From Chitinophaga pendula (GTDB taxonomy: Bacteria; Bacteroidota; Bacteroidia; Chitinophagales; Chitinophagaceae): a stretch of 64,000 bases of DNA. The notes under the pieces are model-generated. The model saw nothing but the letters and a program-made list of their open reading frames with translations, made no database searches and had not been told where the DNA came from. A program made the position numbers and the translations under genes. The stretch covers positions 2,232,001 to 2,296,000 of the forward strand of contig NZ_CP077769.1 in the NCBI RefSeq assembly GCF_020386615.1. Reading direction: 5' to 3'. Below, in pieces: positions 51,213-61,900 of the stretch (position 1 is the first letter of the stretch; every line of letters begins with the position of its first letter).

Positions 51213-52073
51213 TTAATTAACTAACATATTATCGATTAACCTTACCTGACTACGCTGTTGATGAGCAGCAACGACCGCATAGGAGGGTTGTCCGGCGGTT
51301 AACCGCTCGGGAAAATCGATCTTTCCATCCGCTTCCAGTGTGATAACGTCCAGATAGTCAACCCGGAACCCCGCTTCGGCCAACCGCTCCCGTCCGGTCT
51401 GCAACAAGGGCGCCAATGCCGTCTGTTGTCCGTTTTCCTTAATGAATGTCAACACTTTAAATATAATGGTAGCCAGTTCCCGCTCTTCGGGAGAAAGCCG
51501 CATGTTCCGGCTACTCATCGCCAACCCGCCGGGTTCCCGTAAAGTAGGGCAGACCACCAGCTCCGCAGGAGAAGAGATCAATTTTAACAAACGTTTCACA
51601 ATAAGGCATTGCTGCAAGTCTTTCTGACCCATAAACAGGCGGTCAGGCGCTACGATATCCAGCAGTTTGTGCACAATACGCCCTACTCCCTGAAAATGCC
51701 CCGGACGGTGAGCCCCTTCTAATACTGTCTCCAATGACCCGAAATCATAGTGGATGTCGCTTGCCAACCCCTCCGGATACATCTCGGCCACCGCCGGAAG
51801 GAATAATATATCTGTCCCCGCAGCCGTTAGCTGTAGGATATCCTGGTCTATTGTAATGGGATATTTCTCAAAATCGGCAGGATCATTGAACTGGGTAGGG
51901 TTGACAAATATGCTGCAAACGACGAGGTTGCACTGCTGTTTTGCCATGTTAATCAAAGAAAGGTGTCCCTGGTGCAAAGCCCCCATGGTGGGAACAAAAC
52001 CTATGCTGCTTCCTTGTTTGCGGGCGCTCTCCAGGTGGTTCATCAGCTCGTCTTTCCGCTTAAATAGATACAT
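51213..52073 (-). CDS. panC: Pantothenate synthetase
   Basis: ATP-dependent condensation of pantoate with beta-alanine. The 286-residue protein has the HIGH-type motif FVPTMGALHQGHLSLI near residues 27-42, FVNPTQFNDPADFEKYP, the pantoate-binding HRPGHFQGVGRIV and FMGQKDLQQ segments, and MSSRNMRLSPEER as the KMSKS-like loop. The start is the ATG at 52073. It diverges from the GT5 gene across 110 nt, and panD follows 220 nt downstream. Confidence 0.95.
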   Translation of the reverse strand: MYLFKRKDELMNHLESARKQGSSIGFVPTMGALHQGHLSLINMAKQQCNLVVCSIFVNPTQFNDPADFEKYPITIDQDILQLTAAGTDILFLPAVAEMYPEGLASDIHYDFGSLETVLEGAHRPGHFQGVGRIVHKLLDIVAPDRLFMGQKDLQQCLIVKRLLKLISSPAELVVCPTLREPGGLAMSSRNMRLSPEERELATIIFKVLTFIKENGQQTALAPLLQTGRERLAEAGFRVDYLDVITLEADGKIDFPERLTAGQPSYAVVAAHQQRSQVRLIDNMLVN

Positions 52074-52134
52074 AAAACATTGCTTAAAAGGATGTTAAAA
52101 GTGCCAATTTGTCCATAATTCCGTAAATAATACG

Positions 52135-52142
52135 TAATTTTG
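52135..52142 (+). promoter_or_regulatory. -7 promoter element of the GT5 gene
   Basis: TAATTTTG, a full match to TAnnTTTG, predicting a start near 52149 and a 35-nt leader. A TTTG (52108-52111) lies upstream at a slightly long spacing of 23 nt. Confidence 0.6.
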
Positions 52143-52183
52143 CAAGCCAAATTAAAATTTACTGCATTAATAATCAGCGTTAA

Positions 52184-53002
52184 ATGTCCACAAAGAAAAG
52201 AATTCTTTTTATTGCCCAGGAGATGTCGCCATACTTAGACCTAAGTGAATATGCGGCGATGGTCAATAAAATGGCAATTAAGTCCAACGAGGCAGGATTG
52301 GAAGTGCGAGTTATCATGCCGCGTTTTGGAATTATTAATGAGAGAAGGCATCGCCTCCACGAGGTGGTACGACTGTCGGGTATCAATATTGTGATAGACA
52401 ATGATGACTACCCGCTCATTATTAAGGTGGCATCTTTACCTAATGCCCGTTTACAGGTTTATTTCCTGGATAATGAGGATTATTTCAAACGCAAGGCTGT
52501 TTTTGCCGACGAGAATGAGCAGTTTTACGATGACAATGGTGCCCGTGCCGTATTCTTCTGCAAAGGTGCCCTTGAAACAGTAAAAAAATTCGGCTGGCCT
52601 CCGGATATTATTCACTGCAGTGGCTGGATGACATCCCTCATCCCAATGTACCTGAAGACCGCTTATAAAAAAGAACCTGTATTTGCCCATTCAAAGGTTG
52701 TATATTCGTTGGGCCCTAACAGTTTTAAAGAGAAGTTAGGCGCTACCTTTGTGAAGAAAGCTATGATCAGCACCCAGATCAAAGAGAAAGATATGGAACT
52801 GTTCAAAGATGGTACCAGTGCAGCTCTTAATCGCGGCGCCAGCAAATATGCCGACGCAGTAATATTGGCTGGTGAAAAGGTAGACAAAAAGATCGCAGAC
52901 GAACTAAAGACAGAAAAAGGTAAGATCATTGTACCTTTCAAAAAAGAAAACGACGATCTGTCCGACTACCTGCAACTGTATAATCAGCTGCTGGGAAAAT
53001 AA
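52184..53002 (+). CDS. Short GT5 (glycogen/starch synthase N-terminal domain) protein
   Basis: A 272-residue protein that matches only the N-terminal half of bacterial glycogen synthase: RILFIAQEMSPYLDLSEYAAMVNKM, LEVRVIMPRFG, the NDxD-like sugar-site region, and PDIIHCSGWMTSLIPMYLK. The C-terminal Rossmann domain with the ADP-glucose-binding motif is absent, yet the frame is intact and ends with a polar tail, so it is not an obvious truncation. This short form occurs next to panC in other Bacteroidota, as far as I recall. Full synthase activity seems unlikely. The Lys-Thr-Gly-Gly motif of GlgA is replaced by LDLSEYA. Confidence 0.85.
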   Translation: MSTKKRILFIAQEMSPYLDLSEYAAMVNKMAIKSNEAGLEVRVIMPRFGIINERRHRLHEVVRLSGINIVIDNDDYPLIIKVASLPNARLQVYFLDNEDYFKRKAVFADENEQFYDDNGARAVFFCKGALETVKKFGWPPDIIHCSGWMTSLIPMYLKTAYKKEPVFAHSKVVYSLGPNSFKEKLGATFVKKAMISTQIKEKDMELFKDGTSAALNRGASKYADAVILAGEKVDKKIADELKTEKGKIIVPFKKENDDLSDYLQLYNQLLGK

Positions 53003-53123
53003 CTTAGTAATACCACGGTCCACCGATCATCATCCGGATGCTGCCTCCTGTGCCGTCACCGGATACTGATAAGTGGACCGTTCATGCATAGGATAATTAC
53101 ATTCATAATCAACACCATTGCGC

Positions 53124-54488
53124 GTGAAGATCAATTTCAGAAACCTTGGCTTATTGGCCGCTTTGTCCGCTGTTGTATACCTGGCTCCCGGCTGTAACGA
53201 GTCTACTATTTTAGGCTCCGAACTGATCCCTGGCGGAGATTTCGTTAACGGCAGAGATACTGTACTCACTGATATCACCTCCAGTAATATTTTTAAAGTA
53301 GACTCCTCTTATATCACCGGAGGCACTTTTACCGCTAAGATCTTAGGCTCTATCAATGCAGACCCCATCTTCGGGCATGCACAGGCCATCGTCTATACCC
53401 AGATGGGATTGACCAGCCCCGGCTTTAGCTTCCAGGGTACCGGTCAGGTACTGGACTCCGTGGTGTTATCCATTGCCTACCAGGGCGTATATGGCGACTC
53501 TACGAACCAGCAGACCTTCCGGGTGTATCGTATGAATGAAACCAACTTCAGATTGGATTCCGCCTACAGGTACTTCAGACCCCTCAGCTATGACCAAGGC
53601 CAGTTACTGGGTACCGCCACTGCCAGTGGTGTCTCATTAAAAGACTCCGTATCCATTTATAATGCCAAACAAGGCCCGCAGTTAAGAATACGCTTGAACA
53701 ACAACTTTGGTAGCGACCTGCTGAAACAGACCTCTACCGGCGCATTTGCTACCGACTCCGCATTCAGGGCTTACCTGAAAGGATTTGCCATCGTACCCGA
53801 TACGATGAACGGTAACAACAAAGCTATGTTCTACATGAACCTGGCACAGATAGAAAGTAAACTGACCGTATACTACAAAAACAGTGTAGACGACAGCCTG
53901 GTAGCTACCTTCCCCTTCATTGGTACAGCTGCTGCCCATTCTAACTACTACACCCGTAACTTCGCCGGTTCTGAAGCCGCTCAATACCTGAATACCAACC
54001 GTCCAGAAGGTGACAACCAACTGTATCTGCTTTCCGGCCCCGGTACCTTTGTTAAGCTGACAATACCTACTTTACAACAATTCCCGGCTTCCGTGATCAA
54101 TAAAGCCGAATTAGTAATGACAGAGATCACTACCGGTATCGGTAGCCCGAATGATATCTACCCGGCACCTTCACAACTCATGTTGTATAAATATGCCACC
54201 GCCGCCCAGGATAGTATCCTGCCGTTAAGAGACTTCGGTAACGGACAAGATCCTTATTTTGGCGGAGCAAGAACAGAAGTGACTAACTTTGGAGGAGTAA
54301 GAGTAGTACAATATAGTTTCAATATTGCGCACTACATGCAGTATCTGTTGAGAAACCAGGAAACTAATTACGGATTCAGACTACAAGTCAATCCTTCCAG
54401 CAGATTGGATGTGCGTCGTGTAAAATTGGGAGGAGGCAAACTTTCTCAGTATAACCTCAAACTACGTATAATTTACACTAAACTTTAA
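53124..54488 (+). CDS. DUF4270-family lipoprotein
   Basis: A 454-residue exported protein of the Bacteroidota DUF4270 family. The N-terminus has a hydrophobic segment (LGLLAALSAVVYLAPGC) with a cysteine at a plausible lipobox, then a conserved LGSELIPGGD-like segment and a beta-rich body rich in aromatic residues (DSVVLSIAYQG, VTVYY-like strands, LLRNQETNYGFRLQVNP). Function is unknown. I prefer the GTG at 53124 (MKINFRNLGLL); a TTG two codons earlier is also possible. It starts 121 nt after the GT5 gene and metK follows 21 nt after it, so metK may be read from here. Confidence 0.87.
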   Translation: MKINFRNLGLLAALSAVVYLAPGCNESTILGSELIPGGDFVNGRDTVLTDITSSNIFKVDSSYITGGTFTAKILGSINADPIFGHAQAIVYTQMGLTSPGFSFQGTGQVLDSVVLSIAYQGVYGDSTNQQTFRVYRMNETNFRLDSAYRYFRPLSYDQGQLLGTATASGVSLKDSVSIYNAKQGPQLRIRLNNNFGSDLLKQTSTGAFATDSAFRAYLKGFAIVPDTMNGNNKAMFYMNLAQIESKLTVYYKNSVDDSLVATFPFIGTAAAHSNYYTRNFAGSEAAQYLNTNRPEGDNQLYLLSGPGTFVKLTIPTLQQFPASVINKAELVMTEITTGIGSPNDIYPAPSQLMLYKYATAAQDSILPLRDFGNGQDPYFGGARTEVTNFGGVRVVQYSFNIAHYMQYLLRNQETNYGFRLQVNPSSRLDVRRVKLGGGKLSQYNLKLRIIYTKL

Positions 54489-54509
54489 CGAAGCAAATTA
54501 ATTTATTTT

Positions 54510-55763
54510 ATGCCTTATTTATTCACATCCGAATCCGTATCTGAAGGACACCCCGACAAGGTAGCGGATCAAATCTCCGATGCGCTGATCGACAATTTTC
54601 TGGCATATGACGCCAAATCCAAAGTGGCGTGTGAAACCCTCGTGACCACAGGACAAGTAGTTCTGGCTGGTGAAGTAAAATCCGATGCCTATTTGGATGT
54701 ACAGGATATAGCCCGCGAAGTAATCCGGCGCATAGGCTATACTAAGAGCGAATACATGTTTGAAGCTAACTCCTGTGGTATTCTCTCCGCTATCCATGAG
54801 CAATCCCCGGATATCAACCAGGGTGTTGACCGTACCAGCCCGGAAGAGCAGGGTGCCGGCGACCAGGGTATGATGTTTGGATATGCTACCAAAGAGACCG
54901 ACAACTATATGCCGCTGGCACTGGACCTGGCGCATAAACTGCTGCTGGAACTGGCTGCCATCCGTCGCGAAAATAAAGAGATCTCTTATCTCCGTCCGGA
55001 TGCCAAATCCCAGGTAACTATCGAATACTCTGATGACAATCAGCCTGTTCGTATAGACACCATTGTTATCTCCACACAGCACGACGATTTCGCCGAAGAT
55101 GCACAAATGCTGGCCAAGATCAAAGAAGATGTGATCAACATCCTGATCCCCCGCGTAAAAGCACAGCTGAAACCCGAACTGCAACAACTCTTTACTGACC
55201 AGATCACCTACCATATCAATCCTACCGGCAAATTCGTGATCGGTGGTCCTCACGGTGATACCGGCCTGACCGGCCGCAAGATCATCGTAGATACCTATGG
55301 TGGTAAAGGTGCACACGGTGGTGGTGCCTTCTCTGGTAAAGATCCTTCCAAAGTAGACCGTTCTGCTGCTTACGCTACCCGTCACATCGCTAAAAACCTG
55401 GTTGCTGCCGGTGTATGCGATGAAGTACTCGTACAGGTATCCTACGCTATAGGTGTGGCTAAACCTTGTGGTTTGTATATCAACACCAATGGTTCTGCTA
55501 AAGTAGACCTGAACGATGGCGAGATCGCCCGTAAAGTAGAAGAAATATTCGACCTGCGTCCTTATGCGATCGAACAACGCTTGAAACTGCGTAATCCAAT
55601 CTATAGTGAAACTGCTGCTTATGGACACATGGGCCGTGAGCACCAGGTAGTAACCAAAGTATTTAACAAAGGCAAACAGTCCGAAAAGAAAGTAGAAGTA
55701 GAACTGTTCACCTGGGAGAAATTAGACTATGTTGATAAAGTAAAAGCTGCCTTCAGCCTGTAA
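54510..55763 (+). CDS. metK: S-adenosylmethionine synthetase
   Basis: Makes SAM from methionine and ATP. The 417-residue protein has all family signatures: [15 protein letters not shown] at the N-terminus, [12 protein letters not shown] near residue 117, [20 protein letters not shown] near 245 and [19 protein letters not shown] near 270. It is preceded by the DUF4270 gene with a 21-nt gap and followed by two strong hairpins. Confidence 0.97.
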   Translation: MPYLFTSESVSEGHPDKVADQISDALIDNFLAYDAKSKVACETLVTTGQVVLAGEVKSDAYLDVQDIAREVIRRIGYTKSEYMFEANSCGILSAIHEQSPDINQGVDRTSPEEQGAGDQGMMFGYATKETDNYMPLALDLAHKLLLELAAIRRENKEISYLRPDAKSQVTIEYSDDNQPVRIDTIVISTQHDDFAEDAQMLAKIKEDVINILIPRVKAQLKPELQQLFTDQITYHINPTGKFVIGGPHGDTGLTGRKIIVDTYGGKGAHGGGAFSGKDPSKVDRSAAYATRHIAKNLVAAGVCDEVLVQVSYAIGVAKPCGLYINTNGSAKVDLNDGEIARKVEEIFDLRPYAIEQRLKLRNPIYSETAAYGHMGREHQVVTKVFNKGKQSEKKVEVELFTWEKLDYVDKVKAAFSL

Positions 55764-55786
55764 GCGACAGACAGCTAAAATATATG

Positions 55787-55818
55787 TCCCCTGTGCTACC
55801 AGGCACAGGGGATTTTTT
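55787..55818 (+). terminator. Terminator after metK
   Basis: Perfect 10-bp stem TCCCCTGTGC (55787-55796) with GCACAGGGGA (55803-55812), 6-nt loop, followed by TTTTTTAT. It is a textbook Rho-independent terminator 23 nt past the metK stop codon. Confidence 0.92.
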
Positions 55819-55842
55819 ATGCCCGCAATACAGCAGCTACTT

Positions 55843-55890
55843 GATACAAAACAAAAGCCCGTGTATATACACGGGCTTTTGTTTTGTATC
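55843..55890. terminator. 48-bp perfect palindrome, bidirectional terminator
   Basis: Positions 55843-55866 are the exact reverse complement of 55867-55890. The arms contain CAAAAGCCCGTG and CACGGGCTTTTG, so either strand reads a GC stem followed by TTTTGTTTTG. It lies between the convergent metK and esterase genes and would stop both transcripts. Confidence 0.85.
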
Positions 55891-55913
55891 GACAGGTTGG
55901 ATGTTCCTGCCAT

Positions 55914-58900
55914 CTAGTGTTTGATCAGCTTGATCGTTTTAACCGGTTGATTGTCTACCGTGATCTGCAACAGGTAGATGCCGGTACCGATGGTATTATT
56001 GATATCCAGGCGTTCGAGATAGATACCACGGCTTCTTGCTCCCAGATCCTTCAGTTGGATCAGGCGGCCGTTCATATCGATCAGTTTCAGCATCACCCGT
56101 GCATTATCCTTATGCTGTTGTAGAGATACATTCACGAAGGATTGGAGCGGATTAGGATATACGTTGGTCACCGTCAGTGTCTCTTCCGTCTGTTCTTCCT
56201 TTTTCACCTGTACTGGTGTTACACCGGAAGGTTTGGTAGGTGTGACCATCAGCTTGTTATTGTTAAGCTGCTGGGAAGCTACCGGTGCTGCAGGAGGAGC
56301 ACTCTTATCAGCCGGATAAGCTTTCATTACCATTGCATTGAGATAACCGAAGTTGGACACCACGGAAACCAGTATGCGGATCTCCCCGTTCTCATCGGGT
56401 CGTATACGTTCCAGCTGCACCGTGTTCTGGGTATTGTCATTGGCATCCAGGGAAACCATTCTGCCATTGATCGTATAACCTGTTACACGGGTACCACCGG
56501 AAGCGCGGCTGCCGAAGAAGGTGAAGGTGTATTCTTTAGATTGATCCAGGCCGGACAAACGCAATTTGGCGGTAAAGCCAAGGTCGAGATAATAAGACTC
56601 TGCCATCACGATATCCGGGAACACGCCGGTATTATTACCTGTCTGCGCGCCGGCAGGATTGGCGCCGGAGAAACGTTCGTCAAAGTTCAACACGATGCCG
56701 GTAGTATTACCGTTATCGTCTTTGATATTGTCCAGTAGCTGTCCGTCGTAGGGGAGCGCATTGGTGCTGTTCCACGGAGCCGGGGCCGGGTTTACACTGT
56801 TGAAGTTGAAGTAAACACCATATGCCATGGTGCCGGCAGCGGCAATATTACTATAGTCAGATGCTTGTGTGCCGGCTACCGCTCTTACCTTGTAGTAGTA
56901 AAGAGCGTTATCTGGCAGGTTACCATCCTTGAAAGTGGTGGTATTGGCCGGCAGGGTGCTGATCAGTTTATACGCTCCATCGCGTTGTGTAGCACGATAA
57001 AGTTCGAAGCCGGTCTCGTTGCTGGACTTATCTGCCCAGGCGAGCTGGATCGTACTTCTGGCAGCTGCGCTGGCGGTCAGGTTAGCAGGAGACAATGGTA
57101 TACCGTTGTCTACATAAGACTGTATCACCAGGGTGTTCAGGTAAGCGGCAAATGCACCGGAGGCTTGTTTCAAGGTGAACTCAATGTTGCCGTTGGCATC
57201 AGGGCTCAATCCATTGATCTGAACGGTCTTGGTGGTATTGCTGGCGGCATTGAGGGTTACCGACTGTCCACCAGCCTCATAGATGGTGTTACGGTTATCG
57301 CTCACAGCCTCGCGGCTGCCGAAGAATACCAGGTTGTATTTGCGGCCGGCAGGTACATTGCTGAGGCGTACACGACGTGGTGTGCTGTTCTGATCATAGA
57401 AGAAGGTCTTCATCACATCGTCGGGATATACACCGCTGTTGTTGCCCGTAGTGGCACCTACGTTGTTGGCACCGGAGAAGGAGTCTAACAGCGTAATGCT
57501 GATACCGGTAGCCGTATTGCTTTCGTCTTTCAGGTTGGCAATGGAAACACCGGCGTTCGGCCAGGCATTGAAGCTGTTCCAGGGCGCGCCCACGGGCAGC
57601 ACTTCGTTACAGTTTACATAGATGCTGGTCAGTGTTTTATCGGTCACCAGTACGGTGAATGTCTGTGTGCTGCTGCCGCCTTTATCATCTGCCGCTTTAA
57701 CGGTGATGGTATAGCTGCCGATGTGTGCGCTGCGCGGCGACAGGGAGATGGAGCCGTTACCGCCACCGTTATCGGTGAAGGTAGCGAAGGAGGGCAATCC
57801 GCTTACACTGAGGGTGATAACATCTGCCGGATCATCCGTTGCTTTGATGGCGATCTGCTGTACGGCATCTGTTCTCATACTTACGTTGGTGACGGTGGTC
57901 AGCACCGGAGCGATATTCGGTACGGTCACAGCGATGGTGTCACTCCAGGTCGCACCATAGGTGTTCAGGGCTTTTACGGCGTAGAAATAGGTCTTATTGG
58001 CACTTACCGCAGCATCTGTGTAGGCGGTGTCATTGGCGTTGGCCGCGGAGGGATTTAACAGGGTATAAGGCCCTGCTTTCTCTGCTGCGCGGTATACTTC
58101 GTAAGCATCTTCGTTGTAAGCCTGGTCGTTCCAGCGCAGGCGTATCCCCGTTTGCAGGATACGTGCATTCAGCTGGGTCGGTTTAACAGGAGCCACCTTG
58201 TCGTCGTAAGTAGCATTTACAATCATCGCATTGATATATGCGAAGCTGTTGCCCGGCGCAGGGGAGAGGTCGATGGTGATATTACCGCCTGCATCCGGGA
58301 ATACATTGTTGAGCGAGATAGTATTGCTCTGGTTATTGGTAGCATTCAGTGTTACGCTGGTACCGTTGATGGTATAGGCGCTTACACGGGCATCGGTGAT
58401 ACCGGTACGGCTGCCATAGAAGGTAAAGCTGTATTTGAAATTAGCAGGCAGGTTGGTCAGCCGGAAGGTCTGGGTGTTGTTAGACCACCAGCTGCTCTGC
58501 ATGACGGCATCCGGATAGAGCCCTACATTCTGCCAGGTACTGTAGCCCTGATTGTTAGTGTTCAATCCGCCATTTACATTCTGCCAGGCTGTCAACACTT
58601 TCATGCCAATGCCGCTGTTCTTCCCGTTAGTGTCTTTAAAGTCGGTGAAAACATCATTCAGCGCTGGTTTTTTGTTGGTATTGTTCCAGGGCGCAGTGGA
58701 GGGTGTTGCACCGTCGTTGAAGTCAATATATACTTTGAAGTTAGGATCTACTTTCGTTACGCTGAGGGTGAAAGACTTTTCATCTATACCACCTCTGCCG
58801 TCGTCTACTTTTACTTTCACATTATAGATACCGAAAGCGCCGTATCCTGGTTGTACGTTGATAGTCGCGTTGTTACCATCCCCTGTCAGGGTAGCAAAAG

Positions 58901-61900
58901 CGGGCAGGCCGCTGGCGCTCCAGGTCAGCTGATCAGTTGCGTTGGCATCCTGTGCGCTGAGGGTGATCTGTGTCTGGGTCTTTTCTGCCAGCGACACATT
59001 CTGGATGCTGCCCAGCACTGGTTGGAAGTTATCATCCACCTTAACGGTGAAGGTGCGGGTAGCTACGCCGTTGTGGCCATCAGCGGCCTTGATCTCGATG
59101 TCGGCATAGGTGCCTAGATCGGTAGCACCGGGACTGAAGGTAATAGTACCTGTTCCGTTACCGTTGTCGGTAAAGGCAGCGAATGCCGGGAGTCTGCTGG
59201 CTGACAGTGTCAGGGCGTCTCCATCAGCATCGGTAGCAGTGAGTGCAATGACTTTTTGCGTACCGTAACGCATGGTGAAACCGCTGATCTCATTGAGTAC
59301 AGGTGCAGTGTTGAGTGTCGTTGCATTGACGGCATTGCTATATGTGGACGGGCCGCCGTCATTGCGGGCACGTACTTTATAGTAATAGGTAGTATTAGCC
59401 GGCAGCAGCGAGTCGGTATAAGCAGCGGTTGTTGTGCCGTTAGCTGGCACGGTCGTGAGCAGTACATAAGGACTGGTTTCACTGCTGGCGCGGAAGATCT
59501 CAAAGTTGGTCGCTGTATTATCACCTGCCCATTGTAAGCCGATCTTGTTAGTGGAAACATCGGTAGTACTTACATTGGCTGGTGCAACAGGAGCATCTGG
59601 TACGGCCGGTGTAGTGGCCTGGTTGGCGCTATACTGGAAGGCGGTAACGGGTATTTCCTGTTTGGTGATATTGGGACCGGCATAACGTACGGTGAGAGAA
59701 TTAGGCGTACCGGCGGCGTAGTAAGCCAGCTGGATGATATGCCGGCCGGCGCTCAGAGTCTTGCTGGCGCTTCTTTCCCCTTGTTGCCAGGTGGTGGTGA
59801 CCAGTACGTTGCTTTCTGCAAGACCGTCGATATACAGCTTAGCGCCATCGTCAGCACTTACATAGAAGGTATAGGAGCCGGTAGTAGGGATATTGATAGC
59901 ACCGATATAGCGAACGGCATATTGTGATTCCCGGTTGCGTAATACCAGCGAAAACTTATCTGCCACACCGCTTTTAACAGGCTTCAGGGTGCTGAAGTCG
60001 GGGATGGCGGTAAAAGAAGATTGTTCGTAATAGTCATACTGCAGACCGGTGAATTCTGTCATGCTGAAGCCTTTGTCACCGTTGCTGTTGACAGCCTTCA
60101 CCTTGTAGTGATAGGTGGTTTGTGCAGTTACCAGGCTATCGGTGAAGCTGGTTATATTGGCAGCGGTGCTACCTACAATCTCGTAGTTACCCAGCGGATC
60201 GGTGGTACGATATACTTCGAAACCGGTTTCGTTATTGCTGTTATCGGTCCAGCTTACATTGATCTTTTTGTAAGACTGGGCTGTGGCTTTGATACCGGTG
60301 GGGATATTAGGTGTGTTGGCAGCGGCTGGTTGTACGCCGGTGAAGAACTCTGAAGGGATCTCCTGGCGATCGGTCACGCCGTTGGCGGTATTTTTCCAGT
60401 ATATCTTCATATCCTGTCCGCCGCCGGACTGGAAGTAGGTAACGGCAATCGGATAAACGCCTGCTTCCAGGGTGAGGGTACCTTCCTTGTACTGGGCGCT
60501 GTGTGCGCCGTCATTATCTACGAGGGCAGTAGCGGATGGGCTGTAGCCGCCGATATACAGTTTGCTGCCATCGTCGGAATAGGTCTCGAAGGTATAGCTG
60601 CCAGCTGCAGGGATACGGATGAAACCTTCCCAAAGGAAACCGTAGTTGGTTTCTTTATTACGTAAGGTAATGTCCGGGCGGGCAGTGATGCCTGTTTTAA
60701 CAGGTGTCAGTTTGCTGAAGTCGGGTAATGTAGACCAGGAGCCTTCATAGTATTTGTAAGTGAATCCGCCACCGTTGCCGGCTACTGCCTGGTTGCTGGC
60801 GGGAGATACGTTACCGGCCAGGTCCCTGGCTTTTATAGTAAATACGTTGGTTTGTTTATAATCGAGGCCGTAGGCGGTGAAGGATTGTTTATCACCGCTG
60901 ATGGTGTAGGCTTTGTCTCCGTTGATATAAATATCATACTGGTATACCCCTACGTCATCCTTGGAGGGGGTCCAGGTGAGCAGGATGGAGTTGGGCGTAC
61001 TGGTACTGGCTGCTTTGAGGTTGCCCGGTGCAGTAGGCGCTTGTGTATCCGCCTGGGTGCGGGCGGAAGCCTCATTGCTTACCGGCGCTGCACCGTTGTC
61101 ATTTACCGCTCTGATGATGTAATAGTATACGGTATTGGGATTGAGCCCGGTGCTGGTATAAGTGAGTATGTCAGCGCCTACTTTAGCGACCAGGGTATAG
61201 GGGCCACCTGCGCTGGTGGCTCTGTATACTTCGAAGCCAGTCTCATTGACTGTTGGATTGGCTTTATCGCTCCAGTTAAGTGCGATCGCTTCTTTGGAAA
61301 CGGCCGATGCGATCAGGCTACTGGCCGCATCGGGTGCTGGTGTACCATTGGCAGCCGCTACTTTGAATGGCGCGGAAATGTCACTGGCGCAACCGAATTT
61401 CTCTGCCATTTTCACGGCATACTGACCCGGTTGACGGATGGTTACCTGGGCACTGTTGCCGACTACGGCGTTGGTGGCGGTATTGGTCCACTCGTAAGTA
61501 TAAAAGTTATCGGGAACACTCAGCACAACGGTATCTGCTCCTGCTGGTGTAGGCAGTACAATACTGCTGAGGCCATTGGCGCTGATCGTGGGGCTGACGG
61601 TAGGCGCTTTTGCTTTTACCTGCACCGGCGTAGGAGACCACGACGACCATTCGTTGCCACGTTTTATGCGGGCATCGTAGGTGCCGAATTCAGTGGCGGT
61701 GATGCTGTTGGTGTTGGCGCCTGGGATCAGCTGACCGTCCTTCCGCCATTCATAACCATCAAAACCGGGCGTAAGTCCCAGAACAGCGCTGACAGTTTCA
61801 CCCGGACAGAATTCCGCTTTGCCGAATAGTGGCCAGGGATTGGCTTTATTAGCTCGCAGGTAGAAAGGGAACAGGTCCTGTTCCTGGCGTACGGCTGCGA

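Noticed and set aside
54519..55643. A 374-residue antisense open frame in metK
   Set aside because: It lies opposite a highly conserved enzyme gene and encodes no recognisable domain.
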